From NCBI RefSeq assembly GCF_004138125.1, contig NZ_RXHS01000007.1, positions 184,706-248,705 of the forward strand: 64,000 bases of DNA, written 5' to 3'. Numbering within the stretch: position 1 is the stretch's first letter; each line of letters begins with the position of its first letter. The translations under genes and the position numbers were made by a program. Of this stretch, positions 17,540 to 27,042 are shown in pieces. Origin of the DNA: Seramator thermalis (lineage in GTDB: Bacteria > Bacteroidota > Bacteroidia > Bacteroidales > Dysgonomonadaceae). The notes beneath the pieces are model-generated. The model searched no databases. It saw only the letters and a list, made by a program, of their open reading frames with translations, and had not been told where the DNA came from.

Positions 17540-18859
17540 TTATATTCCGCTGAAATCTACACCATCGAATACGAGAGAAGGAATTCGCCAGGACGAATTT
17601 AAGCGTGGATCGTTGCCAACTTCGGCCAGTGACGACCACAGACTAAGAAAATTGCCGGTTACGTTCATTTCGTTGATTGGCTGGGTAGTTTGTCCGTTTT
17701 CGATGAGAAACCCTTCGATGCCGAAAGAAAAATCGCCTGTAGAGCTATTGCTGTTTCCGCCGTTGAAGCCCGTAACCAATATTCCGTTGTTGACGTCGGC
17801 AATGAGTCCTTGCAAATCTTTGTTTCCCGGCTGGAGAATGAGTATTGATGGATCGGCAATCGTCGGTTCTATACCCATTTTGTTGGCAATGTAGGTATCG
17901 ATGAAATAAGTTTTCAGAACACCTTTATCGAAGATGGTGCGAGGTTGGGTGGCTACACCTTCGTTGTCGAAATAACGTGCACCCATTGCTCCAATGAGAT
18001 GAGGCTCGTCGCGAAGCGTAAATTTTTCGTTTCCGATTTGTTGCCCGATTTTGTCGAGAAGGAAGGAGTTTTTTTGCTGCAATTGCGATCCATAAAGTGC
18101 GCTGATCATAGGGGAAACCAGACGCGAGGAGTTGAGCGGATCGACCACCATCGTGTATTTGCCTGATTTGATTTTCTTTTGTCCCAGTTTTTTGATGGTA
18201 CGCTCGAGTGCTTTCTGTCCGATGCCCTCCTTGACGAGATCGTCAAGCATGAGAGCCGATTCATACCAATACGACGAGGGGCGGGCATCACCTTCACCTT
18301 TCATCGACACGCTTGCGGAGATGGAAAACCATGAATTTCCGGTTTCACCTTCGAATCCATTACTAAAAAGTTTATATCCGAAATTTTCACCATCGCTGTA
18401 GGAAGATTCTACTGAGATAATGCGTGCATCTTTACCCATAGCCTCTTCGCCGGCATTTTTTGCCATTTGCACCTTATGGTCAGGATTTATTTTAGAAAAG
18501 TTAGGGTCGAGCAGTTTCAGATCGGGCTTGCCTCCCTTGTAGTATCGCGACGGATCGGGCAATGTCTGAGCTTCGTCTTTAGCCAGGTATCGCGTAGAAG
18601 CGATGCCATTTTTGATGAACGATTGCAGTTCGGTTTTGTCTAATCGGTTTGTAGAATAGGTACCGTATCGCCCATCGACATAAAGAGCAATCGTCATACC
18701 GTTTTCAGAAGCTTGCTGCAACCGATCCATCTTGGCGTCGCGCATCTCAAAAGAACTGTTTGATCCGGCGTACAGATTCACTTTTACTGCTTGACACCCG
18801 TTTTTGAGTGCGAAATCCATCGCCCAGCGGGCGAGATTTTTATTTTCGTTTGAGATCAT
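17540..18859 (-). CDS. pmbA: TldE/PmbA family modulator of Zn-protease
   Basis: This 439-residue TldE/PmbA-type protein is the non-catalytic partner that forms a heterodimer with TldD to degrade unfolded peptides, as in microcin B17 and CcdA processing. SSFEMRDAKMDRLQQASENG at the start, SYSDGENFG, and the C-terminal TGFNGGNSNSSTGDFSFGIEGFLIENG are family features. No HExxxH is present, as expected. The ATG at 18859 (MISNENKNLARWAMDF) is preferred to the longer frame. No export signal is visible, in contrast to the tldD gene 100 bp upstream. Confidence 0.9.
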   Translation of the reverse strand: MISNENKNLARWAMDFALKNGCQAVKVNLYAGSNSSFEMRDAKMDRLQQASENGMTIALYVDGRYGTYSTNRLDKTELQSFIKNGIASTRYLAKDEAQTLPDPSRYYKGGKPDLKLLDPNFSKINPDHKVQMAKNAGEEAMGKDARIISVESSYSDGENFGYKLFSNGFEGETGNSWFSISASVSMKGEGDARPSSYWYESALMLDDLVKEGIGQKALERTIKKLGQKKIKSGKYTMVVDPLNSSRLVSPMISALYGSQLQQKNSFLLDKIGQQIGNEKFTLRDEPHLIGAMGARYFDNEGVATQPRTIFDKGVLKTYFIDTYIANKMGIEPTIADPSILILQPGNKDLQGLIADVNNGILVTGFNGGNSNSSTGDFSFGIEGFLIENGQTTQPINEMNVTGNFLSLWSSLAEVGNDPRLNSSWRIPSLVFDGVDFSGI

Positions 18860-18959
18860 AATTTCGTTGGTTGAATGGAATTTATTAGGTTCGAATTTCA
18901 TCGGATTTCACCTTAAACAAAAGAAATCGGATGATGAAAAATTTGAAACGACCATCGGA

Positions 18960-20480
18960 TCAACTTTCGCCTCCAACAGTGAGTTTACTTACCAAAGCAG
19001 AAGGCATTCCTTGCGAAACCGGGCAACCCTGACCGTCTTTTCCGCAAGTCCAAGTTCCGTTGTCAAGTTCGAGGTTATTGCCAACCATCGTGATATCGGC
19101 CAATGCTTTTGGTCCGTTGCCTATAATATTGATATCTTTGATGGGTTGCGTGAGTTTGCCATCTTCGATAAGATAACCCGATTTGACGAAAAAAGTAAAA
19201 TCGCCTGCGCCGATCTGCACCTGACCATTCGTGAACTGATTGACATAAATTCCTTTCTTCACCGAAGCAATGATGTCGGCCTCGTTCATGTTGCCCGATT
19301 CCATGTAGGTTACTCGCATACGTGGAATGGGCACATTTCGGAACGACTCGCGACGTCCGTTGCCGGTAGGCGTCACCCCATAGTGTTTTGCACTTATGCG
19401 GTCGTGTAGGTAGCTGTTGAGAATCCCATTTTTGACGATATAGGTTTTTTGGCCATAATTTCCTTCATCGTCGATGTTAACAGATCCGCGGTTGAAGGGG
19501 ACGGTACCGTCGTCCACTACGCTGATGTTTTCGTTGCAAATTTTTTTATGCAATTGATCTGAAAAAATCGAAATATTTTTTCGGTTGAAATCGGCTTCGA
19601 AGGCGTGTCCGATAGCTTCATGAAGTAAAATTCCGGATCCTCCGGCACCCATAACGACGGGCATTTCTCCACCTTTGGGTTTCACGGCCTGAAACAATTT
19701 GGCTGTATTTTCTACGGCTTCGCGGGCTACTATGTCCACCAGGTCGTTGGTGAGAAAATCAGCACCTTTACGATAGGCACGCGAGGCATAGTTGTTTTCG
19801 ATTTTTCCGTTTTCCTCCATGATACACACGGCGGACAGTGTAGCCATTGGTCGATAATCGTAGAAAGTAACTCCTTCGGAATTGCAAAAAAGGATATGAG
19901 AAGTGTCGTCGGTGAGCGAAGCGGAAACTTTTTGTACGCGTTTATCTGCGTCGAAGATTCGATCGTTCAGCCGTTGCAAATAAGGCATCTTATCTTTGAG
20001 TAACAAGTTATCCCATGGCGTTGAAACTGTGTAGAAGTTTGTTTTAATAGACTTCTCGGTCAATGCCACAGGATTGGCCTTGCGGGTGCCGGAAGCAATT
20101 CGTGCAGCAGTGCGTGCGGCTCTCAGCATTTCGTTGAGTGTAATCTCTTCAACATAAGCATAGCCGGTTTGATCTCCCGAAATGACACGAACTCCCATAC
20201 CGAAATCGATATTGGAATTGCATCGATTCACTTCGCGATCGCGCAGTCCGACATAATTGCTGAACGTATGTTCGAAAAAAAGGTCTGCGTAGTCACCCCC
20301 CTTTTCCAAAGCGGCAGCAATAACTTTTTGCAGGTCGCTTTCCGTGACTCCAAAATGTTTCATCGCTTCCGAAACAGCTGTTTTTTCGTTTGTTCCGCCA
20401 AAAGGCGATGCAAAAGTCGGGGCAACAACAGATCCTGCAAGAGCCAGACTGCCTGTGCGGATAAAATTTCGTCTGTCCAT
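18960..20480 (-). CDS. tldD: TldD family zinc metallopeptidase with Tat-like signal
   Basis: This 506-residue TldD is the catalytic half of the TldD/TldE protease. The zinc motif is HEAIGH at 287-292 within a family-typical GSGILLHEAIGHAFEADF. RDREVNRCNSNIDFGMGVRV and the C-terminal GAGDFTFFVKSGYLIEDGKL also fit. The N-terminus MDRRNFIRTGSLALAGSVVA looks like a twin-arginine (Tat) signal with an AxA-like site near residue 24. It is cotranscribed with pmbA and probably with the DUF2007 gene 35 bp upstream. Confidence 0.93.
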   Translation of the reverse strand: MDRRNFIRTGSLALAGSVVAPTFASPFGGTNEKTAVSEAMKHFGVTESDLQKVIAAALEKGGDYADLFFEHTFSNYVGLRDREVNRCNSNIDFGMGVRVISGDQTGYAYVEEITLNEMLRAARTAARIASGTRKANPVALTEKSIKTNFYTVSTPWDNLLLKDKMPYLQRLNDRIFDADKRVQKVSASLTDDTSHILFCNSEGVTFYDYRPMATLSAVCIMEENGKIENNYASRAYRKGADFLTNDLVDIVAREAVENTAKLFQAVKPKGGEMPVVMGAGGSGILLHEAIGHAFEADFNRKNISIFSDQLHKKICNENISVVDDGTVPFNRGSVNIDDEGNYGQKTYIVKNGILNSYLHDRISAKHYGVTPTGNGRRESFRNVPIPRMRVTYMESGNMNEADIIASVKKGIYVNQFTNGQVQIGAGDFTFFVKSGYLIEDGKLTQPIKDINIIGNGPKALADITMVGNNLELDNGTWTCGKDGQGCPVSQGMPSALVSKLTVGGES

Positions 20481-20515
20481 TTTTATACTATTGAAAATGT
20501 TTTTTTCACGGAAAA

Positions 20516-20965
20516 CTATATGTTTTTGGGGCGATGTCTTCTGATAGATTCAATCACCGCGTGTTTTCGTATCATCCACCTGCGGTGGCAATCGAAACAA
20601 ATGTAAGATCGCCTGTATGTGGGGAATATAAGACTTAGAATCAGAAAAGGAATATATGTCAACCAATTGCCGCTTGTCATTTTGCCGATATTGGACGATC
20701 CGCAGAAAGGACATCTTTTTTTGTCCCCGATATCCGAATAGTTTATAATCGCAATTCTTTCAGAAGCGTCTTGACTCTCGTCGAGGATGTTGAGTGAATG
20801 CTCCGGTTGATCGGACCCGACCTGTAAAATTGTTTTTCTCGAGTTATCGGTAGAGTCAATATTCTCGAAAAGAAAACATTCGATATTTTCTGCTTCGAGT
20901 TTTTTCCGAATGATGTCCGCTTCGGCAGAATCGGCGTAGGTTCTTACGGTAACAAGTGATCCCAT
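20516..20965 (-). CDS. DUF2007 protein with zinc ribbon
   Basis: This 149-residue protein has an N-terminal DUF2007 module (VTVRTYADSAEADIIRKKLE and AENIECFLF, about 5-70), a putative signal-transducing fold. A C-terminal zinc ribbon follows, with two Cys pairs (CPFCGSSN and CFDCHRRW, about 100-135) flanking a hydrophobic stretch. The cellular role is unknown. It is the first gene ahead of tldD-pmbA and has a perfect -7 box at 20985-20992. Confidence 0.75.
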   Translation of the reverse strand: MGSLVTVRTYADSAEADIIRKKLEAENIECFLFENIDSTDNSRKTILQVGSDQPEHSLNILDESQDASERIAIINYSDIGDKKRCPFCGSSNIGKMTSGNWLTYIPFLILSLIFPTYRRSYICFDCHRRWMIRKHAVIESIRRHRPKNI

Positions 20966-20984
20966 CGTTCGTGGATTATGATTG

Positions 20985-20992
20985 CAAAGATA
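20985..20992 (-). promoter_or_regulatory. -7 box for DUF2007-tldD-pmbA
   Basis: The minus strand reads TATCTTTG, a perfect TAnnTTTG match, 19 bp upstream of the gene's ATG at 20965. Confidence 0.6.
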
Positions 20993-21110
20993 CGATTAAA
21001 TGCGAATTGTGTTGTGAATTGTCTGAAAAAGATATACTTCGTCGAATATTTTTTTTCTCCCCGAAGCGTATTTTTAATTTTTTTATGAGAATGAGAGGTG
21101 GTTGAGGTTA

Positions 21111-22361
21111 TTATTCCGTTTTTAATAATTGCCAACCGATCAGTTTGTCGAAGCGACTCGCGGGAGGACGATGATACACCATGATCAGATATTCGTTGGA
21201 AGTATCGTAATAATTTCCTTCGATTTGAGACATGGAATAATGTTCGTCATCCTGAGCCGAAACGTACAGATAGTTATAAAAACCCTGTTTTAATAAAGTT
21301 GAGAGTTGATATTTTTGTGTAGCTTCATCGAAGTGAAGAACAAAGTTTTTGGGATTGTTATAAGTGAAATCGCCTATCACATGCAAAGGATAAATGCTTT
21401 CTTGGGAATTCAAATTAAACAGCACTTCGAAATAGTCGGCTTCCACGTCCGAATCGTCACCATCGGTTGTACGCAAAAAAAATCTTCCATTTTGATCTTG
21501 ATCGTATTGCCGAGTTTTGTTGGCTCTTACCTCGTCTGTATTTAACATGGCCACGTAATGTGGATGTGTGTAGCGAATCCATTCGACACCCATGCCGCCA
21601 TACCTACGACTCTGAATCTCGAATCGGCGGTACTCGTTTCCGGCTTCAAAAATAAGATCCGGATTGTGCTCGAAAACCAGCCGGTTGGGGTAAATATAAG
21701 TCGGTTGCACGTTTTTTCGAGCAAAATTGAGGCAATTGTTTTGCAGAACAGTAACCATGATTTCACGCTTGGCATCGTGAAAGGAAAGCCGGGGATGTGA
21801 AATTTCGAAACTTATCTGTTGATGAGCTTTATTGAAGTCGAAATCGGTATTGCCCGACACGCTTCCCTGAATGCGAACCTGATTTTCGGTTACCGAAAAA
21901 CAAGCCTGGAGCAAAGGATCGTCGGGCGCGGTTTCGTAATATACTTCGATTGCATAATTGCCCGAAACTTTTGGACTGACTTGACGGTTTGGGAAATTCA
22001 AGTCGTAATGAATATAGCTTACGGTTGTATTTTCAGAAAATCGATAATCTTCAATCAGCTGATTATTAAAACCATTCAAAAAATCGATATCCGTCAAATC
22101 ACTCTTTTGCCAATTAGCGGTACAATGAAAAATACGATAGCGCAAGCGAGGTTCTTCGATTGAGAGTTTGTCGAATTTCAGTATTATTCTATCGTCTCCT
22201 TGCAGTTTAATGATCGGAGGCAAAAAAGGATCATCGTTGACCAGGATTTGAATCGACTTTATTTCGTCCGATAAAGGTTGAGTGTGGATCGAATGTTGAG
22301 CAGTAGCCAAGCCAAATGACGTAAAGCAGAAAACGGTCAGAAACAGAATTTTTATGTTCAT
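21111..22361 (-). CDS. DUF5103 protein, type IX secretion plug protein
   Basis: A 416-residue exported protein (signal about 1-21, MNIKILFLTVFCFTSFGLATAQ). It matches the DUF5103 pattern: SIQILVNDDPFLPPIIKLQGD, RYRIFHCTANWQKSDLTDID, FRLKN-like strands and YLIMVYHRPPASRFDKLIGW at the end. The DUF5103 protein of Flavobacterium plugs the SprA translocon of the type IX secretion system, so its presence suggests a T9SS. It is a single gene, with a possible minus-strand TAATTTTG box at 22390-22397. Confidence 0.8.
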   Translation of the reverse strand: MNIKILFLTVFCFTSFGLATAQHSIHTQPLSDEIKSIQILVNDDPFLPPIIKLQGDDRIILKFDKLSIEEPRLRYRIFHCTANWQKSDLTDIDFLNGFNNQLIEDYRFSENTTVSYIHYDLNFPNRQVSPKVSGNYAIEVYYETAPDDPLLQACFSVTENQVRIQGSVSGNTDFDFNKAHQQISFEISHPRLSFHDAKREIMVTVLQNNCLNFARKNVQPTYIYPNRLVFEHNPDLIFEAGNEYRRFEIQSRRYGGMGVEWIRYTHPHYVAMLNTDEVRANKTRQYDQDQNGRFFLRTTDGDDSDVEADYFEVLFNLNSQESIYPLHVIGDFTYNNPKNFVLHFDEATQKYQLSTLLKQGFYNYLYVSAQDDEHYSMSQIEGNYYDTSNEYLIMVYHRPPASRFDKLIGWQLLKTE

Positions 22362-22448
22362 AGCATGTTCTTTACATTCATAGGAAACCCAAAATTAACG
22401 AAAAAATTGTACGGTGGGCAATTTTGTTTGCAGATGAAGTTAACATAC

Positions 22449-22478
22449 AAAAAAACGCCCGCAAAAATTGGGGCGTTT
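22449..22478 (-). terminator. terminator of the glycogen gene pair
   Basis: Stem AACGCCC/GGGCGTT around an A/T-rich loop, followed on the minus strand by a run of seven T. It lies just downstream of the glycogen phosphorylase stop. Confidence 0.8.
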
Positions 22479-22504
22479 CAATGAAAGTTCATATTTGTTA
22501 TTTG

Positions 22505-25075
22505 TCAACTGATCCAGCGGACATAAGCAAAATCCATTCGGTGGGGGAGATCGGGATTTTTAGGGAATACCCGAAGAGCGTATTGATGAGTTCCCGGATC
22601 GTTGAGCGCCTTCTTCATTTCGAAATAGAGAACCGATCCTTCTTTTTTCACTAACTCGAACTCATATTTTTCGATAAATTCTGCCTTGTTTTCGGTCGAG
22701 TCGTAATCCACCATCACACATTCTACTCCTAAATCGCCGATCATATCTTTTTTATCGATCACCACACTACCGTATATGATTGATTCTTCGTTTTCTTTGA
22801 TACCGACTTGTTGGGTAGGGTTGAAATGCAATTCCAACACTTCGAACTTATCCCAATTTGCAGCTATGTTTTCTTTCCAAGAAACAATTTCTTTGGTCTT
22901 TGCATAATTGTTGGCATGGAGTTTCTTTGAGCGATCGGCGAGTTTGTTGTAAAAACGATTAAAATAGTCGTCCATCATACGTTTTGTAGTAAAATGAGGC
23001 GCAATTTCTGCCATCGATTTTTTAATAAACTGTATCCATTCGGTAGAATACCCGTTGCTGTTGCGCGCATAATAAAGCGGGATGATTTCATTTTCGAGCA
23101 GCGAATAAATCGTTAAAGCATCGAGCTCGTCCTGAAACACCTGGTTGTCGTATGTACGTTCGGCAGTGATAGCCCATCCGGCACCCGGTTTGTAGCCTTC
23201 GTACCACCATCCGTCGAGCACTGAGAGGTTGAGTACACCGTTCATTTCGGCCTTTTCGCCTGAAGTCCCCGATGCTTCCTGCAGTCGGGTGGGGGTATTA
23301 AGCCAAATATCTGCACCGGAAATCAGTCGTTTGGCAAGACGCATGTCGTAATTTTCGAGAAAAATAATTTTGCCTAAAAATTCGGGTCGGGCGGCTATTT
23401 GCACAATATGTTTGATCAGATTTTGTCCGCCGGCATCGGCAGGATGGGCTTTACCCGCAAATATAAATTGTACCGGTCTTTTGGGATCATTCACGATTTT
23501 GGCAAGGCGATCGAGATCGGTAAAAAGAAGATGAGCCCGTTTATAGGTTGCAAATCGGCGCGAAAAACCGATGAGAAGAGCATCCGGATTGATTTGTTCC
23601 AAAATAGTTACGATACGAGATGGGTCGGCTTGATTTTTCAACCAACCTATCTGAAATTCTTCTCGGATATAGTCCACCAGCTTATTTTTCAGATGCATGC
23701 GAAGATCCCAGAGCTCGTCGTCGGGAACGTCGTAGATTTTTTTCCAAATCTCGGTATTTGACTGATCTTGATAAAAAGAAAGGCCGAAGTGTTTCTCATA
23801 CAGGGCTTTTACGGACGATGTGGCCCAGCTTGGCAGATGCACACCATTGGTAACATAGCCAACGTGGAGCTCTTCGGGAAAATATCCTTTCCACACAGGT
23901 TGGAACATCTCCTGTGAAACTTTGCCATGCAATTTACTCACACCATTCGCTTCCTGTGCAGTATTTAGAGCAAAAACGCTCATTGAAAACTTTTCCTGAC
24001 TTCCGGGATTAGCGCGACCCATGTCCATAAATTGCTGCCACGGAATTCCCATTTTATCGACAAAAGGCCTCATATATTTACCGATGAGCGCTTCGTCGAA
24101 ATAGTCATGTCCTGCAGGGACAGGAGTGTGTACGGTGTACAGAGAAGATGAGCGTACTACTTCAAGTGCTTCGTTGAATGAGAGTTTTTCATCGTTCATG
24201 TAGTCGAACAATCGTTGGGCGTTGATAAGAGCTGCATGACCCTCATTCAGGTGATACACGTCTTTTTTTATTCCCAACTTTTTGAGCAAGAGAATTCCGC
24301 CGATCCCCAACAGATATTCCTGTTTCATTCGATTCTCCCAATCACCGCCATAAAGCTGGTGTGTGATGCTGCGATCAAACTCGCTGTTTGCCTCCATATC
24401 GGTATCCATCAGATAAAGATTGATTCTTCCGATGGCAACTTTCCAGATATTGGAATATACGATCCGATCGTGAAAAGGAATCTCGAGAATGAGTGGATTG
24501 TTTTGATTGTCCATCACCTGTTCGATAGGCAGATTGCTGAAATTCTGAGCCTCATATTTAGCAATTTGCTGTCCATCGACTGTGAGAGTTTGGGTGAAAT
24601 ATCCATATCGATAAAGCAATCCAACGGCAGTCATGTCAATGCAACTGTCGCTTGCCTCTTTCAAATAATCGCCCGCAAGAATGCCAAGTCCGCCCGAATA
24701 TATTTTGAGAATGTGCGACAATCCATATTCCATGCTGAAATATGCGATACTCGGACGCGTCGTGTCGTAGGGTTTACTCATATATTCCTTGAAAGCGGCA
24801 TAGGTCTGGTGTGCCCATTCCATCAATTGCGGATTGTGAAGAATGGATTCGAATTCGTCAGAATTGAGGTTTTGGAGCATTACCACAGGGTTACGGAGGC
24901 TCTTGTCCCATTCTTCAGTATTTAAATTTTCAAATAAATCCTTAGCTTGTTCATTCCAAACCCACCAGAGGTTATGAGAAATTTCGTCCAAAAACTTCAG
25001 TTCGTCAGGCAAAACGGCACTGACATGGATGTCTCTCCATACAGGAGTGTTAGAATAACTTGATTTAATAATCAT
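22505..25075 (-). CDS. glgP: alpha-glucan (glycogen) phosphorylase, GT35
   Basis: This 856-residue PLP enzyme releases glucose-1-phosphate from alpha-1,4-glucan ends. It belongs to the DUF3417-containing subgroup: LWWVWNEQAKDLFENL at the N-terminus, HLNEGHAALINAQRL, IGFSRRFATYKRAHLLF, PTRLQEASGTSGEKAEMNG (PLP/active-site region) and LNLSVLDGWWYEGY. Such forms occur with GT3-type glycogen synthases. It is downstream of the glycogen synthase gene with a gap of 103 bp, so synthesis and breakdown genes are probably cotranscribed. Confidence 0.95.
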   Translation of the reverse strand: MIIKSSYSNTPVWRDIHVSAVLPDELKFLDEISHNLWWVWNEQAKDLFENLNTEEWDKSLRNPVVMLQNLNSDEFESILHNPQLMEWAHQTYAAFKEYMSKPYDTTRPSIAYFSMEYGLSHILKIYSGGLGILAGDYLKEASDSCIDMTAVGLLYRYGYFTQTLTVDGQQIAKYEAQNFSNLPIEQVMDNQNNPLILEIPFHDRIVYSNIWKVAIGRINLYLMDTDMEANSEFDRSITHQLYGGDWENRMKQEYLLGIGGILLLKKLGIKKDVYHLNEGHAALINAQRLFDYMNDEKLSFNEALEVVRSSSLYTVHTPVPAGHDYFDEALIGKYMRPFVDKMGIPWQQFMDMGRANPGSQEKFSMSVFALNTAQEANGVSKLHGKVSQEMFQPVWKGYFPEELHVGYVTNGVHLPSWATSSVKALYEKHFGLSFYQDQSNTEIWKKIYDVPDDELWDLRMHLKNKLVDYIREEFQIGWLKNQADPSRIVTILEQINPDALLIGFSRRFATYKRAHLLFTDLDRLAKIVNDPKRPVQFIFAGKAHPADAGGQNLIKHIVQIAARPEFLGKIIFLENYDMRLAKRLISGADIWLNTPTRLQEASGTSGEKAEMNGVLNLSVLDGWWYEGYKPGAGWAITAERTYDNQVFQDELDALTIYSLLENEIIPLYYARNSNGYSTEWIQFIKKSMAEIAPHFTTKRMMDDYFNRFYNKLADRSKKLHANNYAKTKEIVSWKENIAANWDKFEVLELHFNPTQQVGIKENEESIIYGSVVIDKKDMIGDLGVECVMVDYDSTENKAEFIEKYEFELVKKEGSVLYFEMKKALNDPGTHQYALRVFPKNPDLPHRMDFAYVRWIS

Positions 25076-25178
25076 CTTTTTCGAATTTTGTGTGGAAATT
25101 TATGGATGAATAATGTCAAAAATCATGCATCGTAAAAATTTTTCGTATAAAATTACAACTGTCACAAAAATAGCAATA

Positions 25179-26873
25179 TTATTCGTTTCTTAGTTTATAT
25201 GGTTTGGATAATCTTAGAAAAGAATTATGCAATGCTTTGCAATATGCTTCCTGATAATGACCAATAAAATGAGCCCAATCGGCCTTGTCGGAAAGTGAGT
25301 TGGCGGAATCGCACAACATTTTGATCTGTTCGACGCTTTTTAGCGAAAAATCGAAAATGATTTCTGCAATCTCCTGTGCCGCATCGACGTGATTGAAATC
25401 GTCTCGGAAAACCACGTCCACGCCGTCCGACAATCCCGGAACTTCACCCATTTTTTTTATCCATGTCCCAAAGCCTGCCAGTGTTGAAGTGATGGTGGGG
25501 ACAGAAAAAGCCAGACTTTCGTGTGGAGTATAGCCCCACGGTTCGTAATACGAAGGGAAAACGGTAAGATCCATGCCGATAAGCAAGTCGTAGTAAGTCA
25601 TATTGAAGATACCGTCGTCCCCATTAAGATAAGACGGAACGAAGATGGTTTTCACGCGTTCGTTTTCCGAATTGCAAAACCCCAATCGCCGGAGTTGGTT
25701 CATGATGCTGTCGTGTTCGGGCTCCATAAGTTCATGTGTGACATAAGGACAACTTTTTACGGCTGATTTTGAATGCACTTTACCCTCGTTTTTCATTTTT
25801 TCTATCAAGTCGGACTTTGGACCTTTAATCCAGGCCGGAACCATGATAAAAGCAATGACGTCTTTTGACAATTGGGGCATTTTCCGAAGGTTGTTGATGG
25901 CATCGATAAAAACATCAATCCCTTTGTTTTTGTATTCATATCGTCCGCTGGTGGCAATCAATAAGGCATCTTTGTGAATGGTGTGCCCCAGCAATGCTTC
26001 GGCAACTTCAATAAGTCTTTGACGGGCTTTTTTTCGTGCTTGTTTGTGAGCATTGCCTTTCGGAATAAAATCTTTTTCGAATCCGTTAGGTGTAACGATA
26101 TCGGGGTGTCTTTGCAAAAGCTGCGTGCATTCCTGTGCTGTGATGTCGCTTACTGTGGTAAAGCAATCCACGTTTAGTGCGGTTTTTTTTTCAACCGAAT
26201 GTTTTGCAACGACGTTTAGCTGCCGAGCCATTTGGTCGCCATTATACCCTTTCAGATGATTGTAGAGCGGTAAATTATTGCCTGCAATCGATCTGCCAAC
26301 CGTTGTGGCATGTGTAGTGAATATAGTGGCAATTTTGGGAACGTTTTTTTTCAGATAAAGAGCTCCCATACCCATTTGCCATTCGTTGAAATGGGCAATC
26401 ACGTTTGATGACTCGAGCTTATGAAAATGATAAAAACTTTCTATCACAACACCAACGGAATAGGCAAACATGCTCGAATCATGATAGTCGCCATATCCGA
26501 ATATCGAATCGACGCCAAAATCCATCCACATTTGGGCATAGATGTCATCTCTTTTTTCGAAAAACTTATCGAAATTGACCAAAAAAACAATCGGTTTGCC
26601 GGGGACATCCCAACGGCCGATTTTAATATCGAGATTTTGATTCCGCCCGGCAAAAATCGACCACTCCGAAAAAAGCTGTGAATCGGCAATAAACCACGGA
26701 CTTTTTTGTTTCTTCCAAATATCGGGACCGATAAAAATTATGTGGTCTTTATATAAATTTTGAAGCGTTTTAGCTTTGGTTGAAAGAACGGTATAGATTC
26801 CGCCCACTTTATTACACACTTCCCAGCTCGATTCAAAGATGTAGTCAGGAGTGTGCTTTACATCTATTTGCAT
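25179..26873 (-). CDS. glycogen synthase, eukaryote-like GT3 family
   Basis: This 564-residue GT3 glycogen synthase uses UDP-glucose (family knowledge) and is unlike the GT5 ADP-glucose GlgA. Marks are DYIFESSWEVCNKVGGIYTVLST at the N-terminus, FTTHATTVGRSIAGNN, SRFEYKNKG-like SGRYEYKNKGIDVF, and the C-terminal FPSYYEPWGYTPHESLAFSVPTITS. I chose the ATG at 26873 (MQIDVKHTPDYIF), since homologs start a few residues before DYxFE. A TATGTTTG box on the minus strand at 26903-26910 fits this start. It is upstream of glgP and divergent from mfd. Confidence 0.9.
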   Translation of the reverse strand: MQIDVKHTPDYIFESSWEVCNKVGGIYTVLSTKAKTLQNLYKDHIIFIGPDIWKKQKSPWFIADSQLFSEWSIFAGRNQNLDIKIGRWDVPGKPIVFLVNFDKFFEKRDDIYAQMWMDFGVDSIFGYGDYHDSSMFAYSVGVVIESFYHFHKLESSNVIAHFNEWQMGMGALYLKKNVPKIATIFTTHATTVGRSIAGNNLPLYNHLKGYNGDQMARQLNVVAKHSVEKKTALNVDCFTTVSDITAQECTQLLQRHPDIVTPNGFEKDFIPKGNAHKQARKKARQRLIEVAEALLGHTIHKDALLIATSGRYEYKNKGIDVFIDAINNLRKMPQLSKDVIAFIMVPAWIKGPKSDLIEKMKNEGKVHSKSAVKSCPYVTHELMEPEHDSIMNQLRRLGFCNSENERVKTIFVPSYLNGDDGIFNMTYYDLLIGMDLTVFPSYYEPWGYTPHESLAFSVPTITSTLAGFGTWIKKMGEVPGLSDGVDVVFRDDFNHVDAAQEIAEIIFDFSLKSVEQIKMLCDSANSLSDKADWAHFIGHYQEAYCKALHNSFLRLSKPYKLRNE

Positions 26874-27020
26874 ATAACTACAAACAATTTCGTTTTGCGG
26901 TACAAACATACAAAATAATAACGAATAATCAGTGTGTTCGTTCAATTTTCTATAATCAATTAGCAATCCGACATCGATTTATTGATTTGAATAATCGGTC
27001 TTGAATTGTAAAAAAAGAGC

Positions 27021-27028
27021 TAACTTTG
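27021..27028 (+). promoter_or_regulatory. -7 box for mfd
   Basis: TAACTTTG matches TAnnTTTG, with a weak CTTG at 27000-27003. The mfd ATG lies 15 bp downstream. Confidence 0.55.
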
Positions 27029-27042
27029 CATTCGGAACAAAT

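Noticed and set aside
18885..18902. tRNA T-arm-like GGTTCGAAT
   Set aside because: No acceptor or anticodon arms around it; it lies between tldD and pmbA and no cloverleaf forms.
20944..21135. 63-residue minus-strand ORF between the T9SS plug gene and the DUF2007 gene
   Set aside because: It covers the promoter box at 20985-20992, has low-complexity Lys/Thr content and no similarity to a family I know.
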